Positions 6,014-11,782 are shown, counted from the stretch's first letter. The stretch is DNA of 11,782 nucleotides from Rubrobacteraceae bacterium (GCA_021156345.1 JAJNDJ010000057.1:1-11782), one strand, 5' to 3'. Numbers and translations are program-made. The notes: a model not told the origin generated them from the letters alone.

Positions 6014-6810
6014 GCACCAAGGGAGTCCATGTCACCTCCTGGCGCGCCCAAGCAGACCCTGCCTCGTGGGGGATGTCGTTGGTTGAGGCCAACGGTGCGC
6101 TGTACCTAGGGACGGGGGGCAGCGACTACTTGGCCAAGTACGATAAGAAGGCAGGAGGCACCCGCGGGTGGGTGCGCGACACCTCGGGCTCGGTGCAGGT
6201 GGTAGAAGTGATGGACGGACAGCTGGTGATCGGCGGGCACTTCTGGGAGGTCGCCGACCAGCTTGGCGACAAGTGCGGGCACCGAGCGGGGGGCACACAG
6301 GCGCTAGATCCCAATGACGAGTGCGCGACCAGAAAGGGCATAGCCGCCTACTCGTTTCGCGGACGACTCGACACCAAATGGAGCGCGATGTATGCGGGCA
6401 AGTACAGCCTGGTGTGGGCGCTGCACGTTGATGGAGCTAGGCTGCACACAGGAGGAGAGTTCCTCACCGTAAACGGGGTTACCCAGAACTACTACGCCCG
6501 GCTCTCGCCGGCTTCTATCAAGGGCAATGACCAACCCAACACCCTTGCAGGCACCCCTAATGATGACACTATCTACGGCTACGGTGGCGCTGACCGCATC
6601 CACGCTTGGGGTGGCGCCGACACGTTGCGCCTTGGCGCCGGTCCGGACCAAGGTCAAGGTGGGCGTGGCGACGACCATATCCGCGCGGTAGATGGGAGCA
6701 AGGACGAGATCTCCTGTGGCCCTGGATCTGATCGCGTCAAAGCCAACCCAGGGGACAGCCTCACAAAGGGGTGTGAGAAAGTGGAAAGGGCTGGCAAGAA
6801 GGTCGCCTAG
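5971..6810 (+). CDS. Beta-propeller C-terminal part with RTX-like calcium-binding repeats (3' half of frameshifted gene)
   Basis: This frame has no credible start or ribosome binding site of its own and continues the upstream propeller. Blade motifs are NGALYLGTGGSDYLAKYD (41-58), QLVIGGHFWEV (84-94) and ARLHTGGEFLTVNGV (156-170). From about residue 186 the protein changes to RTX-like nonapeptides: GNDQPNTLAGTPNDD, GYGGADRI, GGADTLRLGAG, GGRGDDHI. It ends in a module bounded by two cysteines: DEISCGPGSDRV, then GCEKV. The same end module occurs in the small protein at 8080-8559. Known RTX repeats bind calcium and fold into a beta-roll. Here export would be by Sec rather than type I secretion. 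The gene ends 76 bases before the convergent phosphoesterase gene. Confidence 0.78.
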   Translation: MRLRRGGRKVLVKLSTKGVHVTSWRAQADPASWGMSLVEANGALYLGTGGSDYLAKYDKKAGGTRGWVRDTSGSVQVVEVMDGQLVIGGHFWEVADQLGDKCGHRAGGTQALDPNDECATRKGIAAYSFRGRLDTKWSAMYAGKYSLVWALHVDGARLHTGGEFLTVNGVTQNYYARLSPASIKGNDQPNTLAGTPNDDTIYGYGGADRIHAWGGADTLRLGAGPDQGQGGRGDDHIRAVDGSKDEISCGPGSDRVKANPGDSLTKGCEKVERAGKKVA

Positions 6811-6886
6811 GGAGGACTAGCTGAGCGCTCCAAAGTCCAGCGGTATACCCAGTAGGAGGGGTTCCTTGCCTTGCTCCACTGGACGC

Positions 6887-7810
6887 TCAGTGGCACTGGG
6901 CGCCGCCAGAGTCGGTGAAGCTCTCACCCTCCACGGGGACAAACTCCCACTCGTAGCTCTTGGGGTGCAGGGTGAGCTTGAGAACGCCGTCGGTGCCGTC
7001 GGTTCGCACCTCGCTGTTAGCGATAGGGTCCGAGATCGGCCCCTCGCCTCCGCCTCCGCCGGTGCCCACTACGAACTGGCGGATGCCCTCCTCGGGATCT
7101 GCCCTCCCCTGCGGGTCCTGCGGGGAGAAGCGCTCGTAGTTGTGCTCGTGGCCGGAGAAGACCACGTCGGCGTCCGCCTCATAGAGCGCCTCCCACAGCT
7201 CCTCCACCCCCCCGGCAGTGGGGCCATGTTTCTCCCCGGAGCTGAAGCGTGGATGGTGCATATAAGCGAGGGTGCACCGCGCCTCGTCGTTGGCAGCGAG
7301 GTCCTCCTCGAGCCACCTCGTCTGGGGGGAACCAGGGCCACAGCGAACCTCCTCGCAGTTGCTGTTGAGGGCTACCACGTGCCAGGACCCCACCTCGTAG
7401 GAGTAGTAGCCCCCCTCGGGGTCGCCTGCGGCCTCACCGAAGTACTCGAAGTAGCCTCTGGCCCCTTCGGTGTAGTACTCGTGGTTGCCGGGGACAGGCT
7501 TGGTGCGCCCCTTGAACCGCCCCCACGACGGCTCGTAGCATTCTTCGAAGTTCGCCGCCGTGCCTCGGGGGTAGGCCTCGTCGCCCAGGGCCAGGACCGT
7601 CCCATCGATGCCCTCGACCAGTTCGGCGGTAGCCTCGTCGCCCTCGGTGCGGCAGCTGGCGATGTCGCCCGCCGCGACCACCTCCGCGGAGGGGGTCGGT
7701 TCCGAATCGCAGCCCACGGCGATGAGGAGGACTGCGACGGTAGCCACGATGACTCCCGTCGCTATCCTCCTACTGGCTCCGACGACTCTGATCATCTTCC
7801 GGTTACCCAT
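6887..7810 (-). CDS. Calcineurin-like metallophosphoesterase, predicted lipoprotein
   Basis: The protein has 307 residues. The N-terminus is basic, then hydrophobic (ATGVIVATVAVLLIAVGC), with a lipobox-like end and Cys34 as the probable lipid-modified residue, so the enzyme should sit on the outer face of the membrane. The family's metal-binding blocks are in order: GDIASC (48-53), ALGDEAYPRG (74-83), GNHEYY (108-113), YMHHPRFSSG (183-192) and FSGHEHNYER (218-227). These supply the two-metal site used for phosphate ester hydrolysis. The overall form resembles purple-acid-phosphatase-like secreted phosphatases; the substrate is unknown. A Gly-rich loop (VGTGGGGG) precedes the C-terminal strands. 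The start is uncertain: ATG 7810 has no clear Shine-Dalgarno, and a second ATG lies five codons later. The gene converges on the propeller gene and diverges from the RTX-like gene. Confidence 0.92.
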   Translation of the reverse strand: MGNRKMIRVVGASRRIATGVIVATVAVLLIAVGCDSEPTPSAEVVAAGDIASCRTEGDEATAELVEGIDGTVLALGDEAYPRGTAANFEECYEPSWGRFKGRTKPVPGNHEYYTEGARGYFEYFGEAAGDPEGGYYSYEVGSWHVVALNSNCEEVRCGPGSPQTRWLEEDLAANDEARCTLAYMHHPRFSSGEKHGPTAGGVEELWEALYEADADVVFSGHEHNYERFSPQDPQGRADPEEGIRQFVVGTGGGGGEGPISDPIANSEVRTDGTDGVLKLTLHPKSYEWEFVPVEGESFTDSGGAQCH

Positions 7811-7909
7811 GAGGGTAAGCTATCCGAGGGATGTGTAGATGGCTATGATCCCGATCACGTGCCAGAGCCGGGGACTCCCACGAACTACTGGCCAAATCCA
7901 CGCTCGAAT

Positions 7910-7933
7910 CCCTTTCTGACGGTTTCGAAAGGG
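7910..7933. repeat. Inverted repeat in the divergent spacer
   Basis: CCCTTTC (7910-7916) and GAAAGGG (7927-7933) form a perfect 7-base dyad around a 10-base centre. It lies in the 269-base region between the phosphoesterase and RTX-like genes, about 100 bases upstream of the former and 150 upstream of the latter. An operator or an old hairpin is possible. I saw no gene in this spacer. Confidence 0.35.
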
Positions 7934-8079
7934 CGCCTTCTCCAAAGTTCGTCAAGAGATTCCCAAACTACTCCGTTGGGAGTTGCCTCATCCACCCCAA
8001 AGAAGGTAAGCTGTCTCTCTTGGAAGCTGCATCGAAGGCGGGAGAGACTCTTACTCTCGCGGCCGGGAAGGAGACATGC

Positions 8080-8559
8080 ATGAAGAGAACCATGCTGTTG
8101 ATAGCGTCGATGATGCTAGCGCTGCTGGTAGCCGCGGGGGTGGCCCTGGCCCAAGACGGGGTGAGTAAAGTTTGCAATGCCAACTGCCGCGGTACCGACC
8201 GCGATGATCAACTTAGCGGTACGTCCAAACGTAATGCCATAGAGGGCCGAAACGGTGCCGACCAAATAGAAGGGAAAGGCGCCAAAGACACCCTCAACGG
8301 TAACCTTGGCTCTGACGCCGTTTACGGCGGCAACGGCGAGGATAAACTCTACGGCGGAGGCAACGACGACTACATGCAAGCTGGCATCAAAAGCGACTAT
8401 ATAGGCACGGGTTCGGGAAATGACGTGATCGCGGCGAAGGACGGCTTCAGGGACCAAATATACTGCGGCAGCGACTACGATCGGGTCCACGTCGACCGCA
8501 TCGACGTCTTGCACCGGTGTGAGAAGAGGCTAAGTGACAAGCCGCAACCGCAGTTGTAG
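8080..8559 (+). CDS. Small secreted RTX-like calcium-binding protein
   Basis: The protein has 159 residues. The start ATG 8080 has AAGGAG 6 bases upstream. The signal peptide is clear (KRTMLLIASMMLALLVAAGVALA), with cleavage expected after ALA, residue 24. A short segment with two cysteines (CNANCRGTDRDDQLSGT) leads into glycine/aspartate repeats: GRNGADQIEGKGAKDTLNG, NLGSDAVYGGNGEDKLYGG, GNDDYMQAG, GSGNDVIAA. These fit the GGxGxDxUx pattern of RTX repeats, which bind calcium and fold as a beta-roll. The end module DQIYCGSDYDRV, then RCEKRL, matches the end of the propeller protein at 5971-6810. The protein has no other domain and may be a calcium-stabilised surface or matrix protein. A long perfect hairpin terminator follows. 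Confidence 0.82.
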   Translation: MKRTMLLIASMMLALLVAAGVALAQDGVSKVCNANCRGTDRDDQLSGTSKRNAIEGRNGADQIEGKGAKDTLNGNLGSDAVYGGNGEDKLYGGGNDDYMQAGIKSDYIGTGSGNDVIAAKDGFRDQIYCGSDYDRVHVDRIDVLHRCEKRLSDKPQPQL

Positions 8560-8580
8560 ACTCTAGCTGTAGCCTCAAGA

Positions 8581-8617
8581 GAAAGAGGACTGCAGTGTTA
8601 TTTCCCAGTCCTCTTTC
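8581..8617 (+). terminator. Strong hairpin terminator after the RTX-like gene
   Basis: A perfect 12-base inverted repeat (GAAAGAGGACTG and CAGTCCTCTTTC) with a 13-base loop begins 22 bases past the stop. It is followed by CTTTCC. The T-rich right arm and tail fit an intrinsic terminator for plus-strand transcription. Confidence 0.75.
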
Positions 8618-8693
8618 CTTTCCCTGTCCACCCGTGTGCGTGGAAGATGTTCTCAGATATTCGCCTTTCTGAAACTCTCAGATGGTGTCAAAA

Positions 8694-8722
8694 TTCTCAT
8701 CCCGTTCACACTCAATTCACAT
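8694..8722 (+). promoter_or_regulatory. Three 11-base phased repeats, PhoB/PhoP-type operator
   Basis: The heptamers TTCTCAT (8694), TTCACAC (8705) and TTCACAT (8716) begin exactly 11 bases apart, with 4-base spacers CCCG and TCAA. OmpR/PhoB-family regulators bind such tandem half-sites one per helical turn; actinobacterial PhoP direct-repeat units contain a GTTCACC-like core. The last heptamer ends 10 bases before a -10 element, as in Pho boxes that replace the -35. Which regulator binds is not shown by the sequence. Confidence 0.55.
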
Positions 8723-8732
8723 CTTTACCCAC

Positions 8733-8738
8733 TACACT
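8733..8738 (+). promoter_or_regulatory. Candidate -10 element of the PepSY gene promoter
   Basis: TACACT matches the TATAAT consensus at four of six positions and lies 10 bases after the phased repeats. The sequence at the usual -35 position (ACTCAA) is poor, which fits a promoter that needs an activator. The transcript would start near 8745 and leave a leader of about 32 bases. Confidence 0.45.
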
Positions 8739-8776
8739 CCGCCCAACAGCCACCTAAAGAAAGGGAGATACGGAAA

Positions 8777-9247
8777 GTGTACGTGAAGAAGGTGCTTCTA
8801 GCAGTGGCGGTCGCCATGGTGGTCCTCGTCGGTGCCGGCGTAGCATATGGCGCAAACAACAGCTCCTCGAAGACGGACGAAGATGAGTCCTACAAGGGCA
8901 GCGTCTCCGTTGCGGGCAAGAACGAGTCTTCCATGCAAAAGCTGGCCAACATAGACCAAGCCGCCGCCGAGCAAGTCGCGCTCAAGGCTGTGCCCGGCAA
9001 GGTCCATGAGGCGGAGCTAGAAACGAGCGATAACGGCTACGCGGTCTATGACATCGAGATCGCAGGCGACGACGGCAAGGGTCACGAAGTGACAGTGGAC
9101 GCCGGCAACGGCAAGGTACTCTATCAGGATCTCGAAGAGGAAGCCGACGAGTCAGACGGGCGTGACGATACCGAAACCGCTGATGATGGCTCAGACGATA
9201 CAGAAGACGCCGATGATGGGGCAAGCGATACGGAAGACGCCGATTGA
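8777..9247 (+). CDS. Exported PepSY-domain protein with acidic repeat tail
   Basis: I start at GTG 8777, 9 bases after a GGGAG-type site (8763-8767); GTG 8783 is an alternative. The 156-residue product has a signal peptide or anchor (KKVLLAVAVAMVVLVGAGVAYG, to about residue 26) and a polar Ser/Asp/Lys spacer. One PepSY domain follows (about 59-118): IDQAAAEQVALKAVPGKV as the helix, GYAVYDIEIAGDDGKGHEVTVDAGNGKVL as the strands. PepSY domains are known as propeptide or regulatory modules outside the cytoplasm. The tail (119-156) is almost all Asp/Glu with a 10-residue repeat (DDGSDDTEDA, DDGASDTEDA) and may bind cations. The upstream phased repeats suggest two-component control. The leader is AT-richer than the surroundings, and a hairpin terminator follows. 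Confidence 0.85.
   Translation: MYVKKVLLAVAVAMVVLVGAGVAYGANNSSSKTDEDESYKGSVSVAGKNESSMQKLANIDQAAAEQVALKAVPGKVHEAELETSDNGYAVYDIEIAGDDGKGHEVTVDAGNGKVLYQDLEEEADESDGRDDTETADDGSDDTEDADDGASDTEDAD
9182..9241 (+). repeat. 30-base tandem repeat encoding the acidic tail
   Basis: Two adjacent 30-base units starting GATGATGG and ending GAAGACGCC encode DDGSDDTEDA and DDGASDTEDA. A degenerate partial unit precedes them (DDTETA). Confidence 0.7.
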
Positions 9248-9320
9248 GGAGGCTCCCTATCGGCTAACGACAGGGCCGCTGTGACGGCTCGAGTTCGAAG
9301 GTCCCCTCGTGGATGGGTGC

Positions 9321-9343
9321 GGCCAGGGAGAGATGTCCTGGCC
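9321..9343 (+). terminator. Terminator after the PepSY gene
   Basis: GGCCAGG and CCTGGCC form a 7-base perfect stem, extended by one G-T pair around a 7-base loop. TTTCCTATT follows directly. It lies 73 bases past the PepSY stop codon. Confidence 0.7.
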
Positions 9344-9628
9344 TTTCCTATTACCCTCATTTACCGAAGTGCCACTTCGATACCATCGCCGCAGCGGTGG
9401 CCGCTACCTCTACTGAGCGCCTCTAACAATCGCTCACCGATGCCGACCTGGACTCCATTGGTGTTCGCTCCAATCCCAGATCCGGCACCAGACCTACCGG
9501 GATTGGGTCTTCTCGAGCCCGATTTGTGGTCGCTACTGGCCGAATGCCCACCTTGTCGACAAGCTGGTGCTATCTGCGAACTTGGAACGTAGCGGGTTCT
9601 CCGAGGTTCGCGCCAGCGGTTTACCGTC
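9344..9628. other. Intergenic stretch without a convincing gene
   Basis: About 285 bases lie between the PepSY terminator and the 3' end of the winged-helix gene. Both strands carry frames of about 90-100 residues, but they are Ser/Pro/Arg/Gly-rich, lack ribosome binding sites and show no domain pattern. One minus-strand frame (9361-9639) overlaps the end of the winged-helix gene by 11 bases. A dyad TGAGCG/CGCTCA with an 11-base loop lies near 9414-9437. Confidence 0.5.
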
Positions 9629-9985
9629 TCAGCTAGCACCGCCCCTGAGTGCCTGCTCTCCTTCGGGCGTTATGACCAGGAAGCCGCTCGAACCCGCCTC
9701 CGCCGAGGCGTACCCTACGTCTACCAGCTCCGCGGCCAGCCTCTCGCTCAATGCCCTGTCGTCCGGATTCCCCTCCGGGTCCAGGCCCGCACCTTCGGCG
9801 ACCTCCGAGACCATCGCCGGCCTCCCTTCCTCGGCCCCGCCGCCCAGGTCGCTAAGCGTCCACAGGAACTTCTCGCGCAGTTCTTCCAGCCTCTCCGGTG
9901 ACCTGCTCGCCAAGACTTGTACCTCCTCGTATCGCTCGCTACTCGAAAGGATACGCGCAAACGCCTCGTCGTGCTCGGTACCCAT
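9629..9985 (-). CDS. Probable winged-helix hypothetical protein
   Basis: The protein has 118 residues and is acidic. Residues 1-50 form charged helices (EHDEAFARILSSSERYEEV, SRSPERLEELREKFLWTLSDL). The second half has the order seen in winged-helix proteins: MVSEVAEGAGLDPEG for helix and turn, ALSERLAAELVDVGYA as the recognition-helix region, then a beta wing (SSGFLVITPEGEQAL) with the familiar 'ITPEGE' ending. I infer a DNA-binding or protein-interaction role but see no named family. ATG 9985 lacks a clear Shine-Dalgarno; the frame is open for about 26 codons upstream with no other start. It lies 81 bases downstream of the DUF2795-type gene on the same strand, so the two may be co-transcribed. 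Confidence 0.6.
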   Translation of the reverse strand: MGTEHDEAFARILSSSERYEEVQVLASRSPERLEELREKFLWTLSDLGGGAEEGRPAMVSEVAEGAGLDPEGNPDDRALSERLAAELVDVGYASAEAGSSGFLVITPEGEQALRGGAS

Positions 9986-10066
9986 GGTGCGAACTTCGGG
10001 TGTAGGGTCCTCGGAAGATTCGCCTGTGGAAAGCTCGAGCCGGACGCAGCAGACGACGGCGACCGG

Positions 10067-10264
10067 CTAAAGCCCCCGTCTGAGGGCCGATAAGACGTCC
10101 TGAGGACCGCGGTACTCGCCTTCCGGGAGCCGCTTGCGCAGCTGGCCGATGAGCGGGCCCGGCACACCGTTGCGCTCTAACCTGCCGAGCAGCTCCTCCT
10201 TGCTGGCGGGGAAGTGTACGCCCTCCAGGTACTTACCCACCTGGGCGGGCAGTCGTTTCCTCAA
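10067..10264 (-). CDS. DUF2795 family small protein
   Basis: The protein has 65 residues. It matches the DUF2795 pattern: VGKYLEGVHFPASKEELLGRLERNG, a short turn, LIGQLRKRLPEGEYRGPQDVLSALR. This family is common in actinobacteria, small and helical, with no proven function. The only conventional start visible is TTG 10264; AGGAGG lies 18 bases upstream, with a closer AAGGA at about 11 bases, so the exact start is uncertain. It is the first gene of a likely two-gene unit with the winged-helix protein at 9629-9985. Confidence 0.8.
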   Translation of the reverse strand: MRKRLPAQVGKYLEGVHFPASKEELLGRLERNGVPGPLIGQLRKRLPEGEYRGPQDVLSALRRGL

Positions 10265-10397
10265 GAAATCTACGGTCCTTCGCCTCCTCTTGGCCGATCA
10301 CTGGCCTCATTGTACCGCGGCGGGCTAACCCCGCTTCCACTCCAGCAGGTTCGCGGAAGTTGGTCCCTAGCCGGTCCTACCACTACGTGCTGATGAT

Positions 10398-10426
10398 TTG
10401 CGCCCAGGACCTGCCTTCACTATAGA
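10398..10426 (+). promoter_or_regulatory. Candidate promoter of the Wzz-like gene
   Basis: TTGCGC and TATAGA are separated by exactly 17 bases, each matching the housekeeping consensus at four of six positions. The transcript would start near 10433, giving an untranslated leader of about 165 bases. Confidence 0.45.
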
Positions 10427-10460
10427 TCAGTGTGGATATACTTACAGCGATATTAAATGA

Positions 10461-10470
10461 GGACATGTCC
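10461..10470. repeat. Perfect 10-base palindrome in the Wzz-gene leader
   Basis: GGACATGTCC is a perfect palindrome, with TGAG and CTCA flanks that extend the symmetry if one base is skipped. It lies about 28 bases after the predicted transcription start, a position suited to a repressor site. Confidence 0.35.
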
Positions 10471-10598
10471 CTCAGAGAGGTCATGCCTGGGCGATAGAGT
10501 ACGAGTACCCGAACGTGAGAGGCCTACCAAGAGGGGTCGATCGGCTCTTGTCAAAGGGGCTGCGTATTGAGAATTCGTGCAGAGACTGAGGAGTACGA

Positions 10599-11360
10599 GT
10601 GAACAGCATCGTTAAGTACACGCCCCCCGCTGAGGACGGAGCGTTTGTTTCTATAGCAGACACGGCAAGGTCGGCCCGCCGGCGGCTGTGGATAGTTATC
10701 CTACTCCCTATTCTCACTGTGGGCACCGCTGTAGGAGTGAGTCTCCTGCAGACACCCGTATATGAGGCTTCCGCTAGGGTAGTAGTGAGCCCAAGGGAGG
10801 GTGCAACCCAACAAGATAATCTCTCGAATACGATTTCGGGGCTTCAGGCGCTTGCCATCGAGATGGAAGCGGCGGGGCTGAACCGCTCGATGGTCGAAGA
10901 TATTGTAAAGGCTCAAGGCGAGCCTGGCGCAGTATCCGAGGCAGATCTCAACAACAATCTAACCATCGCGCAGTTGGAAGACACCCGGTTTCTTACGCTC
11001 ACTTACAATGATACCAACAAGATCAGGGCGCAAGAGGTTGTCAACAACGCCGCCGAGATCTTCGCAAAAAAGGCTCCCGAAGCAAGCGGGGTGGCAGCCG
11101 ATGCAGCGGTGAGGGTGAGTGCTTATGCTGGAGTGCCCCCTGCCCCCGAGGAACCCGACCCGGTGCGCAACGGACTAGGGGCGCTCGTCATAGGGCTCAT
11201 GCTCGGCGTAGGCTTGGCCTTCCTGCTAGAGTATCTCTACCTCAGCGGTCTACGTTCGCCGGAGAAGGTTGAGCAAGTCTCGGGCGTGCCCACTTTCGGC
11301 ACCATACCGGACTTCAAGGCTGCTCGAGCAAGAAAGGGGAAGAGCGGGCACGTAGCCTAG
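10599..11360 (+). CDS. Wzz/YveK-type polysaccharide chain-length or co-polymerase protein
   Basis: The protein has 253 residues. GTG 10599 follows GAGGAG by 5 bases. The family layout is complete: a cytoplasmic N-terminus, membrane segment 1 (about 30-49, LWIVILLPILTVGTAVGVSLL), the post-membrane 'TPVYEASARVVVSP' strand typical of Wzz domains, and an extracellular helical region (70-175). A Pro-rich motif follows (AGVPPAPEEPDPVRNG) before membrane segment 2 (about 192-212), then a short basic C-terminal tail (RSPEKVEQVSGVPTFGTIP), as in YveK/CapA-type proteins. Such proteins partner a BY-kinase to control polymerisation of exopolysaccharide or capsule; no kinase is visible in the window. The extracellular region is short compared with enterobacterial Wzz, as usual in Gram-positives. 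The gene is followed by a convergent thiamine-pyrophosphate enzyme. Confidence 0.88.
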   Translation: MNSIVKYTPPAEDGAFVSIADTARSARRRLWIVILLPILTVGTAVGVSLLQTPVYEASARVVVSPREGATQQDNLSNTISGLQALAIEMEAAGLNRSMVEDIVKAQGEPGAVSEADLNNNLTIAQLEDTRFLTLTYNDTNKIRAQEVVNNAAEIFAKKAPEASGVAADAAVRVSAYAGVPPAPEEPDPVRNGLGALVIGLMLGVGLAFLLEYLYLSGLRSPEKVEQVSGVPTFGTIPDFKAARARKGKSGHVA

Positions 11361-11448
11361 GATGCGCCATTCCTATTCTTGCCCTTGTTCACCACAGTTC
11401 CGGGAAGTCGCGTTCTGCGAAGACGGCAACGTCGCGGTAAGGAAGCTT

Positions 11449-11782
11449 TCAGGGGCTCTCGGAGAGCGTTGTCGAAGGGCTGATAATGTCGGGGTCGGTC
11501 ACGACGTCGAGCAGGGTGACCGTGTCGGTGGCTAGCGCGGCCTTCATCGCGGGCGCCAGTCCGTCTGGGTCGCGCACTGTGTGGCCTTCGGCGCCGAGGC
11601 TCCTGGCGTAACCGGCGAGGTCCACATCTCCTATCTCGACGCCGGCCGTGCGGCCGAGCGCCTGCTTCTGGTGCATCGCTATTGTGCCGTGTAGTCGATT
11701 GCGGAAGACGACTACTGTGATGGCGGCGCCGTACCTGACCGCCGTCTCGATCTCCTGGCCCGTCATCAGGAACCCGCCGTCG
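11449..11782 (-). CDS. Thiamine-pyrophosphate enzyme, C-terminal domain (5' end outside window)
   Basis: The frame is open to the right edge, where it reads DGGFLMTGQEIETAVRYGA. This is most of the GDGxF thiamine-pyrophosphate/Mg-binding motif of acetolactate-synthase-like enzymes, so the ATG at 11766 is an internal methionine. The cofactor motif normally closes with NNGxYGTIRMHQ; here it is FRNRLHGTIAMHQ. The second Asn is kept, but the first is Arg and the following Gly is Arg. The remainder (VDLAGYARSLGAEGHTVRDPDGLAPAMKAAL, then LLDVVTDPDIISP) is the usual end of the PP-binding domain. The enzyme is likely IlvB-like, decarboxylating or ligating 2-oxo acids; the substrate cannot be told from this part. 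The gene converges with the Wzz-like gene across 88 bases. Confidence 0.88.
   Translation of the reverse strand, partial: DGGFLMTGQEIETAVRYGAAITVVVFRNRLHGTIAMHQKQALGRTAGVEIGDVDLAGYARSLGAEGHTVRDPDGLAPAMKAALATDTVTLLDVVTDPDIISPSTTLSESP

Larger units (their letters stand above)
10265..10598. other. 334-base spacer between divergent genes
   Basis: This should hold the promoters of the DUF2795 gene (minus) and the Wzz-like gene (plus). It contains a plausible plus-strand promoter (10398-10426), an AT-rich patch (10421-10458) and a 10-base palindrome (10461-10470). A 38-codon plus-strand frame from ATG 10457 lacks a ribosome binding site, and I do not call it. Confidence 0.6.

Noticed and set aside
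6822..6889. CTGAGCG/CGCTCAG arms between the convergent propeller and phosphoesterase genes as a bidirectional terminator
   Set aside because: The stem is interrupted by a bulge and the loop is nearly 50 bases, too weak to call.
6866..8083. A 405-codon plus-strand open frame opposite the phosphoesterase
   Set aside because: It is antisense to a gene with all calcineurin-like motifs, has no ribosome binding site or domain pattern, and reflects GC-rich third positions.
9285..9312. TTCGAA flanked by complementary-looking bases, resembling a tRNA T-loop
   Set aside because: The five bases on each side do not pair as a T-stem, and no acceptor or anticodon arms can be formed.
9361..9639. A minus-strand 92-codon frame overlapping the winged-helix stop by 11 bases
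   Set aside because: The overlap hints at coupling, but the composition is Ser/Gly/Arg-rich, there is no Shine-Dalgarno at usable distance and no recognisable fold.

Overview
The window looks like chromosomal DNA from a GC-rich Gram-positive actinobacterium. A deep-branching, Rubrobacter-like lineage is my best guess. The reasons are the GC-rich codon use, many GTG/TTG/non-ATG starts, a DUF2795-type small protein, Sec-exported proteins with RTX-like repeats, and a calcineurin-like phosphoesterase lipoprotein of a type I associate with that group. This is recognition by eye, not a database result. Most of the window is cell-envelope or accessory material, and it contains several broken or unusual reading frames.

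Layout. Positions 1-659 hold the C-terminal part of a dynamin-like membrane GTPase. Positions 750-2783 encode a large OafA-type acyltransferase fused to an SGNH esterase domain; its coding frame clearly begins upstream of the first conventional start codon. On the minus strand, reading from 3869 down to 2792, are an unknown 69-residue protein, a textbook Hsp20 chaperone with a strong ribosome binding site, a hairpin terminator, and a small coiled-coil protein. A frameshifted and shortened SnoaL/NTF2-like gene (4063-4342) follows on the plus strand, then about 290 bases without a convincing gene.

Positions 4636-9247 form an exported-protein region. It starts with a one-pass membrane protein made of three nested low-complexity repeat arrays. 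Next is a secreted beta-propeller protein ending in RTX-like repeats, split by a -1 frameshift near 5990. A minus-strand metallophosphoesterase lipoprotein follows, then a small secreted RTX-like protein that shares a Cys-bounded C-terminal module with the propeller protein. The last member is an exported PepSY protein with an acidic repeat tail. In front of the PepSY gene are three heptamers repeated at an exact 11-base period, ending 10 bases before a -10 hexamer. That is the layout of a PhoB/PhoP-type response-regulator site and is the most striking regulatory signal here.

Positions 9629-10264 carry a minus-strand pair, a DUF2795 protein and a probable winged-helix protein. A 334-base spacer with a plausible promoter precedes a Wzz/YveK-type polysaccharide chain-length protein (10599-11360). 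The window ends inside a thiamine-pyrophosphate enzyme on the minus strand.

Together the genes suggest envelope polysaccharide modification and export (acyltransferase-esterase, Wzz protein), membrane remodelling (dynamin), stress protection (Hsp20) and exported calcium- or phosphate-related proteins. I do not see one large new multi-gene system. The best leads are the 11-base phased operator, the paired RTX-like proteins with a shared capped module, the non-ATG start of the acyltransferase, and the repeat-built membrane protein.
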